A stretch of 10,385 nucleotides of DNA, taken from contig JAAXVE010000021.1 of NCBI GenBank assembly GCA_013335665.1, positions 1 through 10,385 on the forward strand, read 5' to 3'. The notes below the pieces were generated by a model. It did no database searches. It was not told the origin of the DNA and saw only the letters and a program-made list of their open reading frames with translations. Of this stretch, positions 4,601-10,240 are shown piece after piece. This DNA is from Candidatus Falkowiibacteriota bacterium. GTDB taxonomy: Bacteria; Patescibacteriota; Patescibacteriia; Patescibacteriales; GWE2-39-37. The position numbers and the translations under genes were made by a program. Position 1 is the first letter of the stretch, and the number at the start of each line of letters is the position of its first letter.

Positions 4601-6184
4601 TTATTCCCCCTCTCCAGAAGTGTTCATCATGACAATTTTTTCGCGGTTTACAGCTGCTTGGCAGTTCAAGGCATTAATCAGGGCCTTGGCTGCCGCTTCG
4701 ATAATATCGGTCGATGAGCCGCGTCCGGTAATGGCGCGATTATCGCCATTGGCGATCTTTACAGTGACTTCACCCTGGGCATCTGTCCCGCTAGTTATCG
4801 AACCGATATTCATGTTAAGCAGTTTGCACTTGCTTCTGGTCAATTTCTTAATAGCCTTGGAAGCCGCATCGACTGGACCGTCGCCAAGCTCAGCCGTCCT
4901 GACAGTTACTCCATCGACTTGCATCTGGACAGTCGCGGTTGCAGACTGGAAAGTGCCGCAGGTGACGGTGATATGATCAAGCTGGTAACGGTCATTAAGG
5001 CGCAATACTTGCTCGGCCATCATTGCGTCAATGTCTTCATCGAAAATCTCTTTTTTCGCATCGGCCAAGGCCTTGAACTTCTTGAAGGCCTTATCCAGAG
5101 CTTCGTCATCCAACTCGTAACCGAGATCGATCAGGCGCTTCTTGAAGGCGTGACGACCGGAGTGCTTACCCAGCACGATAACGCTGGCGCCCAGTCCGAC
5201 CGACTCCGGCGTCATTATCTCGTAAGTGGATGAATCCATCATCATGCCGTGCTGGTGAATGCCTGATTCGTGAGCAAAGGCATTTGCGCCGACTACCGCC
5301 TTGTTAGGCTGTACCATGATACCGGTAACCGTCGAAAGCAGCCGGCTGGCAGGTGTAATCTGTTGGGTTGCTACTTTGGTGAAGAAAGGCAGAATGTCCT
5401 GGCGCGTACGCAAGGTCATGACCAACTCTTCAAGCGAGCAATTGCCGGCGCGTTCGCCGATACCGTTGATTGTGCACTCAACCTGTTCCGCCCCTGCCTG
5501 GATGGCGGCGATAGAGTTGGCGACGGCCAATCCCAGATCGTTGTGACAATGGACGGAAATGACCGCCTTGTCGATGTTGGGGACGTTGTCTTTCAGGTAT
5601 TTGATGATGTTGAAATACTCGAACGGGATGGTATAACCGACCGTGTCCGGAATGTTGACCGTGGTGGCTCCAGCATCAATGACCGCCTCAACTACTTGCG
5701 CCAAGAACGGTAGACGTGTCCGAGTGGCATCCTCGCAGGAAAACTCGACATTGGAAGTGTAACTAGCAGCACGCTTGACTGCGGCAATAGCTGTGGCCAA
5801 AACCTTTTCCGGCTCCATTTGGAGCTTGTACTCCATGTGAATGTCGGAGGTTGCGATGAAGGTGTGGATTCTCGCTCTTTCGCCTGCTGGCTTAAGCGCG
5901 TCCCATGCACAGTCGATATCTTTCGGATTCGCGCGGCAGAGGCCGGCGATCTGCGGACCTTTGATAGAGGCGGCGATGCGCCTAACTGCTTCAAAATCAC
6001 CTTCCGAAGCGATAGGAAATCCTGCTTCGATCACATCGACGTTAAGCTTCTCGAGCTGCTTGGCAATTCGGACTTTTTCCTCGATGTTCATACTGTTGCC
6101 CGGCGACTGCTCGCCATCACGAAGAGTTGTGTCAAACACGATAATGCGCTTTTTCTCATCTTTTTCGGTTGTTTTCTGGCTCAT
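4601..6184 (-). CDS. leuA: 2-isopropylmalate synthase
   Basis: The protein condenses acetyl-CoA with 2-oxoisovalerate, the first committed step of Leu synthesis. At 527 residues it is a full-length type 1 LeuA. The TIM-barrel domain begins with FDTTLRDGEQSPG (17-29; Asp18 metal ligand, Arg22/Asp23 catalytic), continues with HCHNDLGLAVAN (His212, His214 metal ligands) and GERAGNCSLEE (Asn248), and the linker carries HESGIHQHG near 305-313. The C-terminal regulatory domain spans about 400-510, with GDGPVDAA and GRGSSTDIIEAAAKALINAL, so Leu feedback inhibition is likely retained. I start at ATG 6184 because AAGGAGG sits six bases upstream; in-frame ATGs at 6187 and 6229 lack such spacing. A Leu-rich leader peptide and attenuator precede it. 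No leuB, leuC or leuD lies in the window. Confidence 0.96.
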   Translation of the reverse strand: MSQKTTEKDEKKRIIVFDTTLRDGEQSPGNSMNIEEKVRIAKQLEKLNVDVIEAGFPIASEGDFEAVRRIAASIKGPQIAGLCRANPKDIDCAWDALKPAGERARIHTFIATSDIHMEYKLQMEPEKVLATAIAAVKRAASYTSNVEFSCEDATRTRLPFLAQVVEAVIDAGATTVNIPDTVGYTIPFEYFNIIKYLKDNVPNIDKAVISVHCHNDLGLAVANSIAAIQAGAEQVECTINGIGERAGNCSLEELVMTLRTRQDILPFFTKVATQQITPASRLLSTVTGIMVQPNKAVVGANAFAHESGIHQHGMMMDSSTYEIMTPESVGLGASVIVLGKHSGRHAFKKRLIDLGYELDDEALDKAFKKFKALADAKKEIFDEDIDAMMAEQVLRLNDRYQLDHITVTCGTFQSATATVQMQVDGVTVRTAELGDGPVDAASKAIKKLTRSKCKLLNMNIGSITSGTDAQGEVTVKIANGDNRAITGRGSSTDIIEAAAKALINALNCQAAVNREKIVMMNTSGEGE

Positions 6185-6302
6185 CATTTGCCTCCTTGGC
6201 ATAGTCTCAGTACTGCACTCGTTTAACATCTCCTAACTACGGTTGACTTACTTCCCCTTTCTCATTTTAGATTATGTGAACACTTCTAGATTATTAATGT
6301 AC

Positions 6303-6328
6303 AAAAAAACCGCCTTTGTCTGGCGGCC
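6303..6328 (-). terminator. leuA attenuator terminator
   Basis: CCGCC (with two further G-T pairs outside) and GGCGG form a stem around the loop AGACAAA, followed by seven T on the minus strand. It lies 118 nt upstream of the leuA start and downstream of a Leu-rich mini-ORF. Confidence 0.85.
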
Positions 6329-6358
6329 TCTTCTTGTCTGGTTAAAAAAACTTTTCAC

Positions 6359-6424
6359 TCAAACAACAAAAGGCCGCCTTAAAAGGAGGAGCGAGAGTAG
6401 GAGATTTAATTTTGCATTATTCAT
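6359..6424 (-). CDS. Leu-rich leader peptide of leuA (21 aa)
   Basis: This mini-ORF of 21 codons contains NLLLSLLLL and has 8 Leu residues, with codons TTA, CTC, CTA and CTT, followed by RRPFVV and a TGA stop. Such a run just ahead of a switchable terminator and leuA identifies a leader peptide analogous to E. coli leuL. The ATG at 6424 coincides with the start predicted from one promoter candidate, so translation may be leaderless. An in-frame ATG three codons upstream (6433) would suit the alternative promoter. There is no ribosome-binding site in either case. Confidence 0.9.
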   Translation of the reverse strand: MNNAKLNLLLSLLLLRRPFVV

Positions 6425-6430
6425 TTTTCG

Positions 6431-6459
6431 CATATAATTTCGTTTTATATCTGAACCAA
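6431..6459 (-). promoter_or_regulatory. Candidate leuA promoter
   Basis: TTGGTT (6454-6459) and TATATG (6431-6436) are 17 bp apart on the minus strand, predicting a start at about 6424, exactly the leader ATG. An overlapping alternative uses TATAAA (6444-6449) with a weak upstream TTTACC at 15 bp, giving a start near 6437. The sequence cannot decide between them. Confidence 0.5.
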
Positions 6460-6467
6460 TTATGGGT

Positions 6468-6500
6468 AAAAGGGTGGCCCGCCGTTTGTAACGACGGGCC
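6468..6500 (-). terminator. Terminator of the small-gene unit
   Basis: On the minus strand GGCCCGTCG pairs with CGGCGGGCC over 9 positions (one G-T) around a 7-nt loop, then ACCCTTTTACCC follows. The U-tract is short and offset, so efficiency is uncertain. It lies 5 nt after the stop of the last small gene and just ahead of the leuA promoter. Confidence 0.7.
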
Positions 6501-6505
6501 GTGAA

Positions 6506-6709
6506 CTATTTTTTGTCCGGAACGAACTCGACTGTGCCTTTTAAGCTGATTGCGATTTGCTCCAAAGCGGAGTTGTTGTTGTCGCGAAGCGGCAAAGAAG
6601 GTCGATCAGGCAAGATCATTCTGCTATACCCTGGAGGGGTAGTAAGTTCATCGTTAGGGGTTTTGTGCTTCATTGCACGCTTTATTTCCTCTTCGGTAGT
6701 AAATGGCAT
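6506..6709 (-). CDS. Unknown 67-residue protein
   Basis: The protein begins MPFTTEEEIKRAMKHK, has a central Pro-rich stretch (TTPPGY, RPSLPLRD), then a hydrophobic segment LEQIAISLKGTVEFV, and ends PDKK. I recognise no family and see no Cys ribbon, signal peptide or membrane segment. ATG 6709 has GGGGAGG five bases upstream, a strong site; a GTG two codons upstream is too close to it. It is the last of four small genes behind an Ile/Val/Leu-type attenuator and is followed by a hairpin terminator. The short spacing to the gene before it (36 nt) supports one transcript. Confidence 0.6.
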   Translation of the reverse strand: MPFTTEEEIKRAMKHKTPNDELTTPPGYSRMILPDRPSLPLRDNNNSALEQIAISLKGTVEFVPDKK

Positions 6710-6745
6710 ACACACCTCCCCGTTGCTGAGGTTACTGGCAAGGGC

Positions 6746-7015
6746 TCAGGTTTTCTGAGCTGCTTGGCAGATCTGACAAAGTGAAATATGTTTACCGCCC
6801 TGGCAATCACCTGTTTCCTTGGTTATGAGCATGTAGGTGTTCAAACCGAAACTAATGTGACCCATAACAATCTCAAGGCAGTTATTCCTGTCCATGACTG
6901 GGCTGCAAATCTGAATGCGCTCGTCTTGGCCAAAGACCAAACCTGCAACTACTTGACCTGGTTTCAAAACTCTTTTAACGCGCTCTGCACTTCGAAAAAT
7001 CTGGCCTTCTTTCAT
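6746..7015 (-). CDS. Unknown 89-residue Cys-containing protein
   Basis: I chose ATG 7015 because AAAGGAG lies eight bases upstream; the in-frame GTG six codons earlier would place that site inside the gene. The protein has a basic N-terminus (FRSAERVKRVLKPGQVV), a beta-rich centre (VVAGLVFGQDERIQICSPV, CLEIVMGHISF), and a C-terminal CQGGKHISLCQIC stretch with a CxxC pair, which could bind zinc together with an earlier Cys. No family is recognised. It belongs to the small-gene run at 7441-6506 whose transcription should depend on the Ile/Val/Leu attenuator. Confidence 0.65.
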   Translation of the reverse strand: MKEGQIFRSAERVKRVLKPGQVVAGLVFGQDERIQICSPVMDRNNCLEIVMGHISFGLNTYMLITKETGDCQGGKHISLCQICQAAQKT

Positions 7016-7069
7016 ACAAAACACTCCTTTCACTGAAAATCAATGTAATTTCATGACACAGTAATTTGA

Positions 7070-7225
7070 TTAATTGGGCACGGGCTTGTAACCTCGTGCC
7101 CAATCAATGCCAGTACGACCCTGACAGGAAGCGCAACCATCGAGGGTTACTCTAATGGTTTTCCAAAGAGCCCCTTGGAATTTTACGCGCTAAGCTGGTA
7201 AGCCTCCTGCTTCAGTCAGTGGCAC
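7070..7225 (-). pseudogene. 52-codon small gene interrupted by in-frame TAG
   Basis: A reading frame opens with GTG 7225, 6 nt after the preceding stop, and runs to TAA at 7070-7072. A TAG at codon 12 (7190-7192) interrupts it. Codons before it read VPLTEAGGLPA; codons after it read on for 39 residues, including TLDGCASCQGRTGIDWARGYKPVPN, which has a CxxC pair and looks like protein. No good start codon exists after the TAG, although an AGGAGG is present at 7202-7207. It could be a decayed gene, an assembly error, a suppressed stop, or a shorter gene with an unusual start. Other ORFs here end at TAG normally, so global TAG recoding is unlikely. Confidence 0.4.
7073..7104 (-). other. Perfect stem-loop at end of the interrupted small gene
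   Basis: ATTGGGCACG pairs exactly with CGTGCCCAAT, and the stem can be extended inward by a G-T and a G-C pair. It overlaps the last codons and reading-frame end of the interrupted gene. No T-run follows on the minus strand, so it looks like an mRNA-structure element rather than a terminator. Confidence 0.55.
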
Positions 7226-7231
7226 TAACTC

Positions 7232-7441
7232 TTATCTTCTGGGCCGCCGACGATCAAAATCGCCGTAATAAGGCGGCGGATTTTCCGTTGCCAAGCCGAT
7301 GGCCGGCTCGATTTCTTTCCCAGGCGTAATTGGCTCTTGCGTCACAATAGATGCGTCACAGCCATCGGGACAGCTCTTCTCACTTGGCAATAAAGACTTG
7401 TAACACCGACCACAATACCGCATGACATTGTTAGGTTCCAT
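7232..7441 (-). CDS. Small zinc-ribbon-like protein
   Basis: The 69-residue protein has four Cys arranged as CGRC (Cys10, Cys13), then ten residues, then CPDGC (Cys24, Cys28), a probable zinc-binding knuckle. A Pro/acidic linker (EPITPGKEIEP, ENPPPYYGDF) and an Arg-rich tail DRRRPRR follow. ATG 7441 is preceded by AAGGAGG with ideal spacing; the longer frame upstream includes that site and is rejected. It is the first gene after the attenuator terminator at 7504-7531, 63 nt downstream, so read-through there should control it. The basic tail suggests RNA or ribosome contact, but this is a guess and no family is recognised. Confidence 0.72.
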   Translation of the reverse strand: MEPNNVMRYCGRCYKSLLPSEKSCPDGCDASIVTQEPITPGKEIEPAIGLATENPPPYYGDFDRRRPRR

Positions 7442-7503
7442 AACGTACCTCCTTGGCGTTAAGGGTCGCAATGACCCGGACAAAAAACTTTGGTATCAAA
7501 GGA

Positions 7504-7531
7504 CAAAAAAAGCCCGGCTTGTGGCCGGGCT
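7504..7531 (-). terminator. Ile/Val/Leu attenuator terminator
   Basis: AGCCCGGC (7524-7531) and GCCGGGCT (7511-7518) form a perfect 8-bp GC-rich stem with a 5-nt loop, followed by a run of T on the minus strand. It lies 21 nt after the stop of the branched-chain-rich mini-ORF. Confidence 0.92.
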
Positions 7532-7552
7532 CGGTTTTATGTAATCTTGCGA

Positions 7553-7642
7553 TTAATCCATTTTAACCTTACCCAGCACAGAAAGCTTCCCCAAGAGGAA
7601 GTTGTTGACGACAATAATGCTGGTCAGGAAATGTTTATTCAT
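7553..7642 (-). CDS. Branched-chain-rich leader peptide (29 aa)
   Basis: The mini-ORF has 29 codons, beginning MNKHFLTSIIVVNNFLLG and continuing with LSVLGKV before TAA. Ile (2), Val (4) and Leu (5) make up 11 of 29 residues, resembling ilv-type leader peptides. The ATG is 2 nt from the start predicted by a consensus-like promoter, so it appears leaderless. A strong terminator follows 21 nt after the stop. Unusually, the genes behind it are small proteins of unknown function rather than ilv genes; leuA lies beyond them in a separate unit. Confidence 0.78.
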   Translation of the reverse strand: MNKHFLTSIIVVNNFLLGKLSVLGKVKMD

Positions 7643-7650
7643 ATGGCATA

Positions 7651-7679
7651 AAAATAGCAAAAAACAAAGAAGTTGTCAA
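7651..7679 (-). promoter_or_regulatory. Strong promoter of the Ile/Val/Leu attenuator unit
   Basis: Consensus TTGACA (7674-7679) and TATTTT (7651-7656) are exactly 17 bp apart on the minus strand, with an extended -10 TGC. The predicted start is about 7644. The -35 box lies within the 3' arm of the ndk terminator hairpin, so promoter and terminator share bases. Confidence 0.8.
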
Positions 7680-7707
7680 CAAAACACGTTGACAACTTCT
7701 TTTTTTT
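7659..7707. terminator. ndk terminator hairpin with T-runs on both strands
   Basis: GAAGTTGTCAAC (7669-7680) and GTTGACAACTTC (7688-7699) form a perfect 12-bp stem with a 7-nt loop. The minus strand continues TTTGTTTTTTG, ending ndk transcription. The plus strand continues with eight T, though no plus-strand gene is known here. Confidence 0.85.
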
Positions 7708-7722
7708 ATCTAATATTGGCCT

Positions 7723-8322
7723 TTATTCCAATATACCGTCCAAATTTACATCATAAAGGATCTGCTCAGCTACCAAGCGATATGAGATGATTTCTTCCGG
7801 CTTGAACCAGATCGCAATTTCGCGCTGTGCCTCTTCCGGCTTGTCCGAGCAATGGATCAGGTTGCGCACAGCTCGACCATCCAAGCCTGCCAAATCATAA
7901 GAATCAAGAGTTAGGTCACCGCGGATCGTGCCGATGTCGGCCGTAGTCGGCTCGGTGCCGCCAACCAATTTAACAACATTAGCGACAGCTTGGTTGCCTT
8001 CGATAACAATAGCCACAACCGGTCCCGAGGTCATGAACTTAACCAGTTGGCCGATGATGTCGCGGCCATACTCGATAGCTTCCTTTTCGAGCGGCAAGCC
8101 GGCATCAGCGCGCTGTTTGGCGATCTTCTCTCCTTTTGACAGGAACCAGGCATCATCCTTGTTGTAATGAGTCCAGCACTGCTCAGCGGTTGGCACGACA
8201 AACTTGATTCCAGTAATTTTTAGGCCGACACGTTCGATACGGCCAATGATCTCTCCGATCAGCGAACGCTGTACGCCATCGGGCTTGATGATGACAAATG
8301 TCTGTTCTTTTTTCATACTCAT
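7723..8322 (-). CDS. ndk: Nucleoside diphosphate kinase with insertions
   Basis: NDK transfers gamma-phosphate between nucleoside triphosphates and diphosphates through a phospho-His. The 199 residues contain TFVIIKPDGVQR (Lys13), TSGPVVAIVIEGNQAV (98-113), GTIRGDLTLD and NLIHCSD with catalytic His157. Standard bacterial enzymes have about 140-150 residues. Here extra segments lie around 55-93 (NKDDAWFLSKGEK through EAIEYGRDI) and 141-153 (SYDLAGLDGRAVR), plus a C-terminal extension. Such longer forms are, to my knowledge, found in archaea and CPR. The start could be 8322 or the ATG two codons later (8316), which has better spacing from GAAGAAG. It is a separate unit between two terminators. 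Confidence 0.95.
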   Translation of the reverse strand: MSMKKEQTFVIIKPDGVQRSLIGEIIGRIERVGLKITGIKFVVPTAEQCWTHYNKDDAWFLSKGEKIAKQRADAGLPLEKEAIEYGRDIIGQLVKFMTSGPVVAIVIEGNQAVANVVKLVGGTEPTTADIGTIRGDLTLDSYDLAGLDGRAVRNLIHCSDKPEEAQREIAIWFKPEEIISYRLVAEQILYDVNLDGILE

Positions 8323-8345
8323 ACTTCTTCACTTTTCTGATAAAT

Positions 8346-8367
8346 CAAAAACTACCGGAAGGTAGTT
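8346..8367 (-). terminator. Response regulator terminator
   Basis: AACTACC and GGTAGTT form a 7-bp stem with a TTCC tetraloop, followed by TTTGATTTA on the minus strand after the stem's own T residues. It lies 17 nt past the response-regulator stop. Confidence 0.75.
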
Positions 8368-8384
8368 CTTGGCGGATCAGGAAA

Positions 8385-8762
8385 TTATTTTAAAAATTTT
8401 TCAATCTTTTCGCTTATCTGCTCTGGCGTATAATCAGCTTTCACTAGATAATCGCTAGCGCCCAGCTCCATTCCCTTTTTCTTATCCTCTTCAGTGCCTA
8501 GATTAGTCAAAAGGATTACAGGAATACCTTTTGTCTTGGTACTGCCTTTCATGTCTTCCAATACGGAAAATCCGTCGAGCTGCGGCAGGATAATGTCGAG
8601 CAATACTAAATCTGGGCTATTTTCTTTGATAGCATCCAGTCCGTCGGCGCCATTTGTGGCCAAAATTATCTTATGCCCTTCTGCTTCGAGCTTTGTCTTA
8701 TACATGACGCCCAAAACCGGATCGTCCTCAATTACTAGAATTGTTTTCACTTGTTCAGTCAT
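8385..8762 (-). CDS. Single-domain response regulator (CheY-like)
   Basis: The 125-residue protein is a receiver domain only. The acidic pocket is IEDD (Asp13, Asp14), the phospho-acceptor is Asp56 in LVLLDIILPQLDG, the switch Thr is Thr86 in ILLTN, and Lys108 lies in YLVKAD. No output domain follows, so it acts by protein-protein contact or as a phosphorelay intermediate. The partner kinase is not in the window. It is transcribed alone from a good promoter (8784-8812) with a roughly 15-nt leader lacking a ribosome-binding site, and it ends at its own terminator. The ALASDYLVKADY-type alpha4-beta5 region resembles receivers common in CPR, where the target is usually unknown. Confidence 0.95.
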   Translation of the reverse strand: MTEQVKTILVIEDDPVLGVMYKTKLEAEGHKIILATNGADGLDAIKENSPDLVLLDIILPQLDGFSVLEDMKGSTKTKGIPVILLTNLGTEEDKKKGMELGASDYLVKADYTPEQISEKIEKFLK

Positions 8763-8783
8763 AAATTTAAAAATTGTATTCGC

Positions 8784-8812
8784 ATTATAGCTTGATTTTA
8801 TTTGATAAGCAA
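8784..8812 (-). promoter_or_regulatory. Response regulator promoter
   Basis: TTGCTT (8807-8812) and consensus TATAAT (8784-8789) are 17 bp apart on the minus strand. The predicted start is near 8777, 15 nt before the ATG. The -35 box overlaps the last codons of the upstream hydrolase gene. Confidence 0.75.
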
Positions 8813-9661
8813 GTCTTTGCCAGCGTAGTTCAGGACTGTTTTTCCTTTATCAACCAAGACATTTATCGCTCCGCCGATATCGGTACGAAAAACCTGGACA
8901 CCGAGCCTTTCCAGCTTTTTAAGGGAACGAAGGCTTGGATGTCCGAACTTATTTTCCTTGCCGACAGAAATCACCGCATACTTCGCGCCCACCGCTTTCA
9001 GCAACTCCTCATTCAATCCATCATCAGAGCCATGATGGCTGATTTTGACTATGTCGCTACGCCAATCCGGGTGCTTGCGAATCAGGTCGGACTGGTGCTC
9101 GGCAGACAGATCGCCTAAAAACATCCAACTCTCATCATCGCATTTCAGGCGGCCGACCAATGATTGGTCGTTGCGATCCTGGGTTTCCGGCAGCCCACCC
9201 AGCTCCAGCAGACAATGGCCGACATTCATCTTTTTGCTTGTGGCCACAGTGCCAACCCTGCTTCCGCCGCTGACTGCCGCTTCATTGATCGCGCCCACGC
9301 TGCCATCGGTCAAAGAGCTTTGTCCATAAATCAGCCAACCGACTTTGAATCGCTTCAATATGGTTGGCAATCCGCCATAATGGTCAGCATGGGCATGAGT
9401 AATTATAACCGCATCCAAACTGTCGGCCCAGAAAGGCAGAGCTCGCGCCAACTCTGCCCCGACAGATCCGTCCGGACCGGCATCAATCAGCACGCGCTGT
9501 CCCCCCGATGTTTGTATCAAAACTGCATCACCTTGCCCGACGTTAAGAAATGTCACGCGAGCACGCGGAGTCTTATCAAACAGTAAAGGTAAAGCGACGC
9601 ACGTAGCTGCCAGCAAAAAAAACGACGCAAGAATCAAGGCTAATCTCTTGCGCGTCATCAT
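8798..9661 (-). CDS. ComEC-type metallo-beta-lactamase-fold hydrolase, membrane-anchored
   Basis: The protein has 287 residues. A basic start and hydrophobic stretch (about residues 7-28) form a signal anchor, and the hydrolase domain faces outward. Motifs in order are FLNVGQGDAVLIQ (38-50), LIDAG (58-62), HAHADH (His89, His91, Asp93, His94), NDQSLV (164-169), GDLS (Asp184), SHHGS (His209, His210) and GHPS (His241). This is the pattern of the ComEC/Rec2 C-terminal nuclease-like domain, here without the channel-forming Competence domain. A role in extracellular DNA or nucleotide hydrolysis, perhaps with DNA uptake, is inferred. ATG 9661 has TAGGA upstream, and the gene follows the Gmad2-like gene by 6 nt. 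Confidence 0.9.
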   Translation of the reverse strand: MMTRKRLALILASFFLLAATCVALPLLFDKTPRARVTFLNVGQGDAVLIQTSGGQRVLIDAGPDGSVGAELARALPFWADSLDAVIITHAHADHYGGLPTILKRFKVGWLIYGQSSLTDGSVGAINEAAVSGGSRVGTVATSKKMNVGHCLLELGGLPETQDRNDQSLVGRLKCDDESWMFLGDLSAEHQSDLIRKHPDWRSDIVKISHHGSDDGLNEELLKAVGAKYAVISVGKENKFGHPSLRSLKKLERLGVQVFRTDIGGAINVLVDKGKTVLNYAGKDLLIK

Positions 9662-9667
9662 ATGTTC

Positions 9668-10216
9668 CTACCTAAAACGGACAGGCAGCTCCAAACTTTT
9701 ACTATTGGCTGGTAAGCCTGAAGGGTTGTCGTTTTCCAATACCAAATAACCGGAAGCGCTAGACGTCGGAACGGTGAAGGCCAGTGACAAAGAAAACGGC
9801 ACAAAGTCTTCAGTCATCCACTCTCCCCGTGCCTGGGCTGGCGCCTGGACAATAACATTACGATCCGCATCGAGCAATTTCACCGGAAAAGAAGCCTCGA
9901 AAAACCAATTGCCTCGAGCGCGTCCGCTGATCAATATTGGACTGGCAACCATATCATTTACCTTGGGAGAATCAACAACTATGAGATTAGACAAGGTGCT
10001 GGTCGGGGTAGTTGAGGCGATTTCATCAGGCTTGGTCGAAGTAGCAACCGTAGAAGAAGCTTTGTGTCGCAATTGTTCATACAGCTGGACAATATTCTTC
10101 TGTGGAGGTTTTACCGCCGTATTAATGTTTGAAAATTTTCTCCAGAAAAAATAGCCAGCCCAAACGACAGTTACCAGGAAAATTAGGACAGTGAAAATGA
10201 AGATTGATTTTTTCAT
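9668..10216 (-). CDS. Membrane-anchored Gmad2-like immunoglobulin-fold protein
   Basis: The 182-residue protein begins with MKKS and one transmembrane segment (about 4-24, FIFTVLIFLVTVVWAGYFFW). A Ser/Thr/Pro-rich linker (about 52-75) follows, then a beta-sandwich domain at about 78-182. The order VDSPKVNDMVASPILISGRARGNWFFEASFPVKLLD, then GEWMTEDFVPF and SGYLVLENDNPSG, matches the Gmad2 domain, first described from sporulation and germination proteins but common in CPR envelopes. It is probably an extracytoplasmic binding or structural module. The adjacent ComEC-type hydrolase (6-nt gap) suggests a shared envelope operon. No ribosome-binding site is evident at ATG 10216. Confidence 0.85.
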   Translation of the reverse strand: MKKSIFIFTVLIFLVTVVWAGYFFWRKFSNINTAVKPPQKNIVQLYEQLRHKASSTVATSTKPDEIASTTPTSTLSNLIVVDSPKVNDMVASPILISGRARGNWFFEASFPVKLLDADRNVIVQAPAQARGEWMTEDFVPFSLSLAFTVPTSSASGYLVLENDNPSGLPANSKSLELPVRFR

Positions 10217-10240
10217 AAGATAATTGTCGATTTTTCTCGA

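Larger units (their letters stand above)
6303..6424 (-). promoter_or_regulatory. Ribosome-mediated Leu attenuator of leuA
   Basis: The antiterminator pairs GGCGGCCTTTT (6368-6378) with AAGAGGCCGCC (6322-6332) at all 11 positions with one G-T. The second segment is also the 5' arm of the terminator (with 6310-6314). The first segment lies in leader codons 16-19, immediately after the Leu codons and 7-17 nt before the leader stop. A ribosome finishing the leader would cover it and let the terminator form; a ribosome stalled earlier on Leu codons leaves it free and gives read-through into leuA. This differs from the aromatic units in having no separate segment 1. Confidence 0.87.
7504..7642 (-). 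promoter_or_regulatory. Ribosome-mediated Ile/Val/Leu attenuator
   Basis: Segment 1 (CCAGCA, 7618-7623, codons 7-9) pairs with TGCTGG (7573-7578). Segment 2 in full (7565-7579, GTGCTGGGT-AA-GGTT) pairs with segment 3 (7521-7538) as blocks of 3, 6 and 4 pairs separated by one bulge and a 2x2 internal loop, with two G-T pairs. Segment 3 contains the terminator's 5' arm. The Ile-Ile-Val-Val codons lie directly after segment 1, so a ribosome stalled there prevents 1:2 and favours the 2:3 antiterminator. The antiterminator is less regular than in the aromatic and Leu units. Confidence 0.75.

Noticed and set aside
4435..4632. Plus-strand 65-codon ORF across the leuA terminator
   Set aside because: It starts inside the aromatic promoter, crosses a strong minus-strand terminator and its A-rich reading reflects the T-tract.
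6185..6229. Longer leuA start at ATG 6229
   Set aside because: The added 15 codons contain the AAGGAGG site used by ATG 6184, and the extra residues do not match the family's N-terminus.
4584..6236. Several long plus-strand ORFs opposite leuA (up to 147 codons)
   Set aside because: Antisense shadows; leuA is complete with every active-site motif and a strong ribosome-binding site.
7070..7225. Alternative genetic code (TAG as sense)
   Set aside because: TAG ends other plausible genes in the window, such as the zinc-ribbon gene at 3828 and aromatic leader A, so a single in-frame TAG is better explained as decay, error or local read-through.
7602..7790. Plus-strand 62-codon ORF
   Set aside because: It spans the Ile/Val/Leu promoter and the ndk terminator and enters ndk antisense; no ribosome-binding site or family resemblance.
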